From Dicaeum eximium (taxonomy: Eukaryota > Chordata > Aves > Passeriformes > Dicaeidae): DNA of 64,000 bases. The stretch lies in assembly GCA_013396995.1 (NCBI GenBank), contig VWZP01010941.1, positions 2,784,808 to 2,848,807 on the forward strand. The letters are read 5' to 3'. This document shows positions 37,331-47,295 of this stretch, in pieces (the first letter of the stretch is position 1; each line of letters opens with the position of its first letter). Position numbers and translations under genes: made by a program. The notes below the pieces were generated by a model. That model was not told the DNA's origin, did not search any database, and saw only the letters and a list, made by a program, of their open reading frames with translations.

Positions 37331-40300
37331 AATTCAGTAGTTCATTTATCGTTTTTGATCAAGGCACTGAATGTGAACTTTCAATATTTGAAAGCTTAAC
37401 TTGAAAAGTAAACTGCTTGTTAGAAACCCATAGATTCTTAAATTTTATCTTTAATGCCACTTAATGTGCCTGATAACAGTTCAAAATATGTTATTTAGCT
37501 CCAAGTAGAATTCTGTGTTGCCTCACATTTAATAGACTAATTTTCTCTCCCAGAAGAAAAGGGCAATGACTTTCTGACTTTTATTCTTTTATTGTCCACA
37601 GAGCAGTGCTTAACAGAATGCCATTTAGAACAAATCTCGACTATTTTCTTTTATGAAAAATGCCTTTTGCCTAAATGACTTCCAGGAAGTATGAAAAGCC
37701 TAGAGTACAAGCACTGTAATACACTTGCAAGGCCTCTGCAGCAACAGTAAAAAAAGTCTAACAATGAAAGGTATACTAAATGGGACCTCATCTAGGTTTT
37801 GAAATAAGCAAACTATTAAGATACATATTTCCTTATCTTTTTTTCCTAGTAAGATAGAAAAAGATTATTTTGAGCCTTTGAAATCACTGCAGCAGAAAAT
37901 TACAAACAGAAAACAAAATTGTATATTACAGGAGTAATGACAAGTCAAAGGAAAGAGACATACTTAAAAAAAAATAGCAAACAGGCAAATGACTTTTCAG
38001 TGAGTGCCAACTCTCTGCATATTAAACTGGTTAAAAGCTCCTTCTCTCCCTGCTTGTCATGTCATTGTCCCTGTCAGGCAGCAGAGAACACCTCCAGCTA
38101 GTACATGATATACAGGATGCTTCATCAAAAAAGGTATTCTCTGTCTTTTAATTTGAATTGACACTTTCCTTATGTATATTATAAAAGCCTTGTGGAAATG
38201 ACAATGGACTATGGTGCAAAAAACCCCTGTGAGTTTTGCAGAAAGCTTACTGGGATGCTGGTCTCATTTCAAAAGGACATTATTACATGTGGACATGTTT
38301 GCCTTATATGCACAGGTATAGCCATGAAAAAAAACCCAGAAAATAAGCCTGTCTGGTCTTCAGCTGAGCTTCAGCTTTATGCAATAAAATCAAGTTCTTG
38401 TGCATACAAGGTGCTTTGTTCCACCTCTCCTGCCTTGGAACAGAAAATTATTCTCCTTCAGGGAGAGGCTGAGGCCACGTGTTTGGTGTATTAGAATAAG
38501 AGTGTTGTCCCTCATAAATTTGGAATCTTCCCCTGAACTATTGCCATTCTAAAATGTTGTAATTTTACATCCATCATTGCATGATATGCCCTAAACAAGT
38601 CAGTGGAACCATTCACCCTTAGAAAAGCTGGCACTCAACCAATTTACTCACTCTGCAAGAGTCTTTATACAGTTCTCTTGTACACCTTTGCCATCATTTA
38701 TGCATCATTTACCATAAAGTTAGGAACTGCTAATAAATCCCTTATACTGGATGCTGTAAGTAAATCAGAAAGGTCTTTCATATTTAATATCACAACGACT
38801 CTGTAGCCTTCATTTTGTCATATTGTAGATGATTTCTGGAAAAGTCCTACTTGTGTCCCAGTGCTATTTATCAGAATTCTTTCTGTGCATCATCACATCA
38901 ACATACACACCGAGCATTTGTGTTTCTATGACACCTGTTTTGCAAGATCAGTCCAAGTTAATTCAGGCTACATGTAATTACAATTTGTATTGTATGAACT
39001 TTGAAGAGGACTACAAATTTGTCAGAATTGCTTACTGGGTTTGCAGACCTCAGGATTTCAAAAGTTCAAGTTGAAAGGGTGTTTCTTTTTGCTCAGTCTG
39101 CAGTGAAATTATAGCAGGTGCTCCCAAATGTGATAATAGTGGTGCCACTGGAAGAGGCTGGGCTGCAGGAATGAAAGAGCAAGAGAGGAGGTGTCCATAA
39201 TATATATTAATAAATACCTGAATTCCTGTCTCTTCCCACCCACACATACTCCTGGTATGGCCTCGGGGAGAAGGTTGAGCAGGGTACAGAAAGCAAAGAG
39301 CTTCCCTTTGGAGCCCGTGGCAGCTTTCCCAAAGGCTGGGAGCTGCTGCCATTCCAGTTCAACTTCATTCTTGTGACAGGGACATCTGATCCTGCTGAGC
39401 CGCGGAACCTCCTCATTTGTAAAAGTGAAAGAACATTTTGTGCACTTTTCATTACATTTTAAACAGAGAAAAGGTGGATAACAAAGCCAGGTGAGGAGTC
39501 ATTAAATTTCCCTTGTCAGAAATTCAACCAGTAAAGAAGTGACAATGTTGATCAAGTGAAATCACTACTTTGCAGATTAATAGATTCCTGGCTGGTAATG
39601 CCTAAAGTGATAAGAAGAGAGAGGTTGTTAGAAAACAAGGAGAGCACTAGTTCCTGTTGAAAAAGGCTGGGACCAAATTTTTTTACACACATAAAGACAG
39701 CAGAGAGATTTTAGCATCATTGCTGTGTAAATGGTGGAATTACATTTTTTAAATTGAACTCTATTTAACTGGCTACTTTCCTTCCTGATTTTGCTCTTTT
39801 TTACAGCTGAATCCTTCTGATCATGTATTTGAGCCTAAATTTAACACACTGAGATACCTAGCAATTCTAACATATGTTAAATACTCTGGCAAGTTTGACT
39901 CTTTCCAGTCATTCTCTCAAATGCTTGTGCCTGGATAAGAGTTTTATTTATTTATTTACTGTTTAATTTTGTTGCTTTTATTTGGTTTGGTTTTTTTTTT
40001 GGTAGGCTTTGCCCTCAGAAGGACATATACCTGCCTCTGAATAACTAAACTGAGCCATGACTTCCAGGACAAAAACTTCAGTGATTAATCTAAGTAGAGG
40101 GTAATTGCTAGGCTTCCTGCAATTTTCTTGTAGACAAACTTCCTCCTTTCTTCCAGTAGCTTTTCAGCAAATATTTGTCAATGATGCAAAACATGTTTGT
40201 AGAATCTCTTAATATCAGAGGACAATAAGATTAAGGAGGGCTGACTCAGCTGTGTTCAAATCTGTGAAACCTGCTCTTATCTGCTCTTTTGTAAAAGTCA

Positions 40301-40804
40301 ATTAATACAAAGACCTTTTTTGTTAATTGTTCACATTTATCTTTACTGTCTTCCATTATTTTTCATTTTTATTATTGTTAACGGTATATTTTTAAACAAT
40401 AGTTCATCATTGTTATGATTCTGAATTGTTATTAACATAATCTTCCTTTTCTATTGAAAACACTTTCTCATCTGAAATTTTAGGAACACTTTAAATCTTT
40501 TTTGTTCTCACAGCCCCTAAACATTTCTTTTTTATTCTTTACTCTGTAAAAAGTTTTGCTCTGTTGTTACGGATTAATCTAATCTAGTTAACTTCTAATT
40601 TCAGTAGAATTTTTATGTTGTACCAAACTTCAGGTTCTTTACTTGTGAAGACACATCGGTTGATTCTTTAATTAAGAGCTGTAGAAAAGAGCGAGATTTT
40701 ATTATCCCTCATCTGCATCTTCAATGCATTTTATTATTCAGAAATCAAATTATGGATCCCCCAGAGACAATGGATATGGACTTTGAAATGACCAAGAACT
40801 TAGG

Positions 40805-41041
40805 TTAGATGTCTGAATAGAAATTTTCCCATTTGTCTTTGTATTCTACAATAGATCCGTCATTTGCCATACTTAATTTAGAAAGCTTATAGAATTTGTC
40901 TGCAGCACATTCCTTTATTTTCATATCCTCAGGCAAATCTGCCCTCACAGCAAGAATTAGATCTAGGGCAGTTTTGCCTTTTTTTGCAAATGATGAAATT
41001 CTCTCTTTGGCACAGCATCCTTGGATGTATCTGCTTCCCAA
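40805..41041 (-). pseudogene. Unidentified ORF remnant
   Basis: A 78-codon minus-strand frame ends in a stop. Its composition looks more like a real protein than most frames here: a mixed, charged sequence with KKGKTALDLILAVRADLPED, then KECAADKFYKLSKL, ending YKDKWENFYSDI. The last part faintly resembles the C-terminal end of some LINE ORF2 proteins, where a charged helix is followed by a KW..F motif near the stop. That is a weak impression from memory. Upstream on the same strand, another frame reads ENSWLEDAFSMGDFSCS before a stop, consistent with a frameshifted remnant. It could be an old retroelement or pseudogene piece, or chance. Confidence 0.2.
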
Positions 41042-42659
41042 CAGATTTATGAGCAGCTAAAATCCCCCATGGAGAAAGCATCTTCTAGCCAAGAATTTTC
41101 TGTATCCTGCTGTCCTTATGTTTGACTGGTTAGTAGCTGATACCCACTATTTTTTAGTTTTGCTTTCTAGTTCCCTGTACCACTGCTGTTAATTACTTTG
41201 AGCAACCCTGCAGGAAAAGATGTGTGTGCATTGATTAGCCATGTTGCTACAAGTAGCACCGCCTCAGTGCTTTACCAGCACAACATCCTCTCAAGGTTTC
41301 TAATGGATGTGCTGGAATTTGACATTGCTGTGATTTACCATGCTGCCTTTGTGATTGATATGCATTATTGGCAATTTGGAGAATGAGACAGTGCACAGGA
41401 ATGATGAAAACAACTAGAGTGGATTTCCTGAGCTGCACTTCTTCAGATTTCGTAATGATGAGACTTTAACCTGGATTTGGATGGCTTCAATTCCACACAA
41501 ACTCCTTAATCTGATATTTGCCACTGGCTAGGTGGCCCTGAAGGCCTGGAAGCAGCTAGGGAGCACAGGTAGAGGAATCCAGGCTAGCTAAATTTGGGTT
41601 GCTGTGCACGTCCATGTGGCACAGCACAGCTGTGTTTGCACAAGTAGGACAGCCAAGACCTACACCCCCAGATTCATCCCACTGATGGACAGGAGGGTAG
41701 TCATGTAGTCACCTAAGAGAAAAAGTTAAACACCTGTGCATGTGGACTCACTCAAATTCCCTTTCTGCTAATAACAAATATGCTTGACATTTTTCATAGC
41801 TAAAAAAATTCAGTGGGACTGGGAATAGAAGTACTTTGAGTAAAAGTCTGACAGGATTGACTTGAATGCCTTTACACCTCACATGTGTCCATGTTTTAGT
41901 TTGTGACTCTTTAGATGTTGGTGTCCACATTATTGCAGATAATTTCTTGAATAGGATTTTAAAATTTTTTTGTTGGTGTCCACAAATGGACTTGAAAACA
42001 CTGTTTCGCAACCCCTTCTGCCTGAAGAAGGAGTAAAATTTTAGGTTTTTGCACATTTCTTCCAGGTTCTTCTTGAATGCTTTTCCATGCATGTTGTTTC
42101 TCAGGCAACAGTCCATGAGACATTTAGGACAAATAATTAAATGGAAACTTCTGTTAAATTTCTACTTTCTATTTGTTAACAATAAGTTGCTATCATTTAA
42201 ATAGTGGGGAAAACATTTCCTTTCAATAAAGTTTTGAAGAAGAAACAACTGTCTGATCTCTTCTTCTTCAAATAAGTTTATTATTTCAATGCAGCCTCAT
42301 CTTCATAAACAGTAGTGGATGGATGATGTTACAAAGGATTTACAATCTTTAATGTTTGGTCTTTTTTTTCTTCCCTTTCTGCTAATGACTGTGATTCTTA
42401 GAAATTACATTAATAAAGATAAATACTTGAAAATAGAGATATTTATTTTCTATTAATGTTTCTTTATACAATGTAAGCAGAGAGAAGGTTAAACACTGCA
42501 GCAATGGCTGTGCTTCTCCACTACAATGCTGGCTGTAGGCTGGGTGAAAGTCTGTGGCTGTAGTGCCTGTGGTCTTGGTGCTGATGCTAAATGCTCTGTG
42601 CTGAGCCAGGCTCACTGCTTAGGACTGGCTGAAGGATTTCCAGGGCAATCCATGAGCAG
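41042..42659. other. Unique non-coding DNA with a small hairpin
   Basis: No gene is supported. A 12-bp perfect inverted repeat lies at 42233-42272. Frames on both strands around 41200-42116 overlap and have no domain. Confidence 0.55.
42233..42272. repeat. 12-bp inverted repeat (hairpin)
   Basis: TTTGAAGAAGAA (42233-42244) and its exact complement TTCTTCTTCAAA (42261-42272) are separated by 16 bases. The stem is far too short for a microRNA precursor. Confidence 0.7.
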
Positions 42660-43470
42660 ATATCACCTGAGTGCACACTTCAATGGCAGAAAATGCTGAA
42701 AAGCTGCAGCCCCCTTCAGCAACACTGCAAAGCCTTGCTCAGTCCCTACTGCAGGCAAGGTCCCTGTGCAGGGGATTTAGACTCAAACCCTGCCCATGCC
42801 CAGAACAGGGGACTGGCACAGAGGAGACTGGGGTCACAGGGGTCCCTGGGTGGGTCCTGTGGCCCAGCCAGGCAGCAGGCAGGATGGGGCAGCAGCAGCC
42901 CTGGGCAGCAGGCATCTCCATGGGGTGTGGGCCAGGATCTCCATGGGATGTGGGCCCATGGCTGGTGGGCTCTGCTGTGGCACGGCTGGGGCAGAGACAG
43001 ATGACCCTGGGGGCTCAGATGGGTCCTGGGCCATGGGAGCTCTGGGGAGGCCAGGCAGGAGCTGTGAGGTCTGTGGCTCTCCTGGGATAGTGCCCGTTCC
43101 TAAGCAAGGAGAACAGCTTTGAGCAGGACAATGCCACCACCTGCCTGGCATGGGGGCAAGGGGCAGAGAGTCTGCAGGTGTGGGGAAGTTTCAGAGCCTG
43201 TTTCTGGTGGCAGAGAAATTCTCAGGAGTCTGGGCTGAGGTCCCTGGGCCCATGGATGTGGGCAGTCTGGCCAAGTGCCTTCCCTGCTGGGGTACCCAGA
43301 TGTGGCCTTTCCTCCTTCTCACTGAGGGCATTCAGCACAGTGCTGGGCTCTGTGTGCCCCTCAGGGCTGGGTTTGGCACTTCTCACCTTCCTTTCACCAG
43401 CACAGGCTCCCCAAAGCTGTATTCTACTGCTATGGATGCAGAGAAAATTGTCCTGAATCCTGCTCAGCCC
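42660..43470. other. GC-rich, CpG-poor island
   Basis: About 0.8 kb is clearly richer in G and C than its surroundings (many CAGG, CCTGGG, TGGGGC words) but contains very few CpG, so it is not a CpG-island promoter. Open frames occur on both strands (plus 42671-43090 and 43150-43692, minus 42834-43151), as expected where stop codons are scarce. None shows a domain. A 20-base duplication, ATCTCCATGGGRTGTGGGCC, sits at 42914 and 42937. It may be an isolated gene-conversion or old repeat patch, or a non-coding transcript. Confidence 0.45.
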
Positions 43471-44779
43471 AAGAATAGCACTTGTTTGATGCTGAGCAAT
43501 CCTTGGAGAGTTCAGCTGCCAGGCTCTAGAAATTTTTCAGAGTGTATGCAAACTGGAATTTTTAAAATTATTTTTTCACTTAGGTCATATTGTCAAAGAT
43601 GGATGCAGACAGACCTTGCAGCAGAACTTATCACCTCAAGCACACAGGATGGTTGTACAGTGCTGGTTCATATCTGGCACATTCCCAGCTAGCTTAGAGA
43701 ACAGGCTGAGTAAGGTGGTGGCTGTCTGCACATTTCCATGTAACCATATTCTTAGGTTCCTCAAATTTTATTACAGAAAATAAATAAATATCATCTTACT
43801 CACACAACCTTTTATATTTTCCCTTTTTTATTGCAATTCTTTATAGAATCTCCAAACTGTCACACAATTGAACTTCCCTGTTTACGTGAGTGCACAGTAT
43901 GAAGAAATATAATGGCTTAAAAACTTGGATTTAATGCAAAACAGCTGACAGATTTAGGCATACTTTTGTAACCCAGCTTTCCCTTATAATAACATTTGAT
44001 TATTTCTAGGAGTTTGCAGTTGAGTTCTTTTCTGTATTTGTCTTGCCGAATATTTTTTAGTTAAGGAAAAAATTGCTTCCCTGTGTCTTAGAGTTCTTCT
44101 GTAATTTCAATTTACAGTATGTCCTCTTACTGGAATATTTGTTTTAGGGGAAAAATAGTAACCTGGATTGACTGTGTCTGCAACATATTAGATTTTATAT
44201 ATTACAATTAAATCCCCCTCTGAGCCATCTGGTTTACAGATTGTATAGATTTTTAAATTTTAGTTTGTCTTCCCAATTGACTGGGATTAGGACTACCTTT
44301 TCTAGTTTTACTCTTCAAACATTCCCTATATTTTAACTTTCCAGTAAAAGTAATGGTTATTGGCACATGAGGTGGTTAATAATCTTGAAATCATGGTTTC
44401 CAATATTATCACATGAAGGACATTTGCCAGGCAAAGGAGCCCAGAAATGACCTTTCTGATCTTGATAATTTTTCACCAGATAGAGGATAACTCACCTGCA
44501 TCTGCAATATTTCCTTGCTCTTGGCCATGCTCAGTGTAGGGAACAGTATAAATTCTGCTGTTCTGGATTTAAGTAATTTTCTTGTGGCCATACTTGCGCA
44601 CAATTGATTCTGAGTTTTGCAGGATTTCAGTGAGCAGAGACTGGCTTTAGATCAGATCGAAAGAAAGGATAAAACCAAGGTGTTTGGGTGCAAAATAGCG
44701 AAATTGCAAAATGCAAAAAAACCTCAGGAAAATGTCCAGCAGTGCTTGAACTGGCTGCTCCTGTGGCTTTGCCCTGCAG
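43471..44779. other. Unique AT-rich non-coding DNA
   Basis: I see no gene or recognisable repeat apart from short T and A runs. Confidence 0.55.
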
Positions 44780-44927
44780 GTTCCTGTGCTGCCTGCAGGT
44801 CCTGCCCCGCTGCTGCAGCGAGGCACCCACCTGGCTGTCACTGCTGGTGCACAGCACTCAGGTCTGCCAGGCAGGCTTTGATGCCCTAAGCAAGCACACC
44901 GTGCATTTTGGCTATTTATTAGATAAG
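44780..44927 (+). other. Candidate 148-bp exon
   Basis: A GC-rich plus-strand frame is flanked by a good acceptor (CTCCTGTGGCTTTGCCCTGCAG) split here as CTTTGCCCTGCAG, and a consensus donor (GATAAG/GTGAGC). It encodes 49 codons with a helical, HEAT/ARM-like look: FLCCLQVLPRCCSEAPTWLS, LLVHSTQVCQAGFDALSKHT, VHFGYLLDK. It ends on a complete codon. I cannot name a family. It is the most exon-like piece in the window, but no second exon of matching phase is evident and it could be a lone decayed exon or chance. Confidence 0.25.
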
Positions 44928-45693
44928 GTGAGCTGGAGTACAGGCCTTGGGGGCTGTAATTTTAGATGAACTTAACTCCTGTTTAGTTCCTGGGTCAATT
45001 GCTTGATCCTGCCACAATTTATTTCTTCTGAGAAATCTGAGACTAAGCCATTGATAGCTTTGGACTGGGAACTGTGTAGATAGTTATTCCTTATGCTAGA
45101 AAAAGGTCTTGGAAATTATGGCTCCTCTGAATCCTGTGTGACAAGTTGTATTTTAGGAAAGGAGCCTAAGCAAAGGGTAATGTGCATTTGGAAATGTGTT
45201 CCTTAACTCTCCAGGCAACTATTAAGGTTTTTGTGTTGCCAAGCACATTTTAATTAACAGTTTCTTATTCAAGTGTAGACATACATGATTAGAGCCCGTA
45301 CATGAATATTTTGAAGTCATCATAGATGGGATAGCAGACCAGCAATGCAGAATGACCATGCAGTAAAATACCCTGTAGTGATATTATTCCTCTAGCTGGA
45401 ATTAGTGTAGAAGTTTTGGAAATTGTGTTCAAAGTGTGATGGTAATAGTCAGTCCTGTAATTTCAAAGTACAGTTTTGTGTGTTAAACTTATTTGTGCAC
45501 ATACCATAAGAGGGTTTTGCCTTCACAATTTATTTAGAATTACATATGCTGGGGTACCACACTGACTGTTGAGAAAATTGGTCTTGTCAGGTCACCATGA
45601 TGAGATTGCCTATGTTCCCTATTCATAAGGCTATTGTAGTCCTTCTTAACACCTCTTCCCTTGAAGTAAAGGTAATCTTGCATTTGCTCCCTT
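44928..45693. other. Unique non-coding DNA
   Basis: No feature is recognised between the candidate exon and the A/C block. Confidence 0.55.
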
Positions 45694-47295
45694 AACAAAA
45701 CAACAAAAACCCCCAAAACAAACAAACAAACAAAAAAACCCCAAACCCAAAAGTCAAAACCCCCCCCCTAAACCCAACCCCAAACCCAAAACTACAAAAA
45801 CAAAAACAAAATCACAAAAGAAAACAAAACCAAAACCAAACACACACACAAAAAACCCCCAAAAAACAAAATCAAAACAAAACAAAAAAAAGAAAAAACC
45901 AAACCAAACCAAACACCAAGCAAAAACAAAAACAAAAACCAAACAAAAATAAAACAAAAACAAACAACAAACAAAAAACGCAAAAAAGAAAAAACCAAAC
46001 AAAACCAAAACAAAAAACAAACAAACAAACCCAAAAAACCCAAAAAAGAAAAAACTAACAAAAGAAAAAAAACAAAACAAAAACAAAAAACCCCAGACAA
46101 ACAAAAAACAAACAAAAATGCAAAAACCCCCAAACAAAACCAAAAACAAAACCAAAATAAAACAAAAAAACAAACAAAAAAGCAAAAACAAAAAACAAAC
46201 AACAACAAAAAACCAAAAAAGAAAACAAAAACAAACAAAAAAGAAAACAAAAAGTAAACAAAAAACCAAACAAACAAAAAAGCAAAAATGAAAACAAAAA
46301 TAAACAAACAAAACAAAAGAAAATAGAACAACTAACAAAAATACAAAACAAAACACAAACAGAAAAATAAACAAACAAAACCAAAAATAAAACAAAAACA
46401 AACAAACAAAAAACAAAACAAAAAAACCAAACCAAAAACGAACAAACAAAAAACAAAAACAAGACAAAAAAGAAAGCAACAAACAAAAACAAAACAAAAA
46501 ACAAAACAGAAGAAATACGAAACAACAAAACAAATGAAAACAAAACAACAAAAAACCCAAACCAAACAAAAAAGAAAACAAAAAGTAAACAAAAAACAAA
46601 CAAACAAACCCAAAAAACCCAAAAAAGAAAAAACTAACAAAAGAAAAAAAACAAAACAAAAACAAAAAACCCCAGACAAACAAAAAACAAACAAAAATGC
46701 AAAAACCCCCAAACAAAACCAAAAACAAAACCAAAATAAAACAAAAAAACAAACAAAAAAGCAAAAATGAAAACAAAAATAAACAAACAAAAGAAAATAG
46801 AACAACTAACAAAAATACAAAACAAAACACAAACAGAAAAATAAACAAACAAAACCAAAAATAAAGCAAAAACAAACAAACAAAAACCAAAACAAAAGTA
46901 AACAAAACAACAAACAAATAAAACAAAAAACCAAAAATGAAAACAAAAATAAACAAACAAAAGAAAATAGAACAACTAACAAAAATACAAAACAAAACAG
47001 AAACAGAAAAAAAACCAAAAAAACCCAACAAAAAAACCCCAAACAAAACAAGAAGAAAAAAAAAACAAAAAGGAAAACAAAAAACAAAAAACAATCAAAC
47101 AAACAAACAAACAAACCCTGAAAGCCCCCCAAAAAACCCAAACAAAACAACAAACAAATAAAACAAAAAAACCAAAAATGAAAACAAAAAACAGATAAAC
47201 AAAAAATATAAAATGAACAAACAAAAACCAAAACAAAAGTAAACAAAACAACAAACAAATAAAACAAAAAACCCCTCCAACTCCCCCCTCCCCCA
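45694..47295. repeat. 1.6-kb A/C-only low-complexity block
   Basis: The plus strand is almost purely A and C (CAAA, CAAAA, CCAAA and CCCAAA units) with rare G and very rare T. It is not a clean short tandem repeat: unit length changes constantly. Longer segments are duplicated inside it. GAAAATAGAACAACTAAC occurs at 46319, 46793 and 46963; a stretch around AACCCCAGACAAAC recurs at a 579-base offset (about 46090 and 46669); AACAAAACAACAAACAAATA occurs at 46901, 47141 and about 47242. The left edge has a C run and CCCTAAACCCAACCCC (near 45765); the right edge ends in C-rich CTCCCCCCTCCCCC. The 446-codon minus-strand frame (45754-47094) exists only because stop codons need T or A in places this composition lacks, so it is not called as a gene. 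Confidence 0.92.

Larger units (their letters stand above)
32671..40804. other. Unique AT-rich non-coding DNA
   Basis: No gene is supported in this 8.1-kb stretch. It includes three segments that look like regulatory DNA (33340-33540, about 33600-33720 and 36950-37330), a short GC-richer patch at 36180-36760 with a 20-base duplication, CA/TG runs near 35775 and 36778, and a T/G-rich tract at about 39955-40003. Frames such as 36511-36888 (plus) and 36407-36721 (minus) overlap each other in the GC-richer patch and have no domains. Confidence 0.55.

Noticed and set aside
42671..43692. Long overlapping frames on both strands (139, 105 and 180 codons)
   Set aside because: They lie in the GC-rich island, where stop codons are rare. 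They overlap in opposite strands and show no domain.
45754..47094. 446-codon minus-strand open frame rich in Phe, Leu, Val and Cys, with further long frames nested in it
   Set aside because: It lies wholly in the A/C-only block. Every stop codon on the minus strand needs an A, which means a T on the plus strand, and T is almost absent. The predicted protein is pure low-complexity translation, with no gene context.
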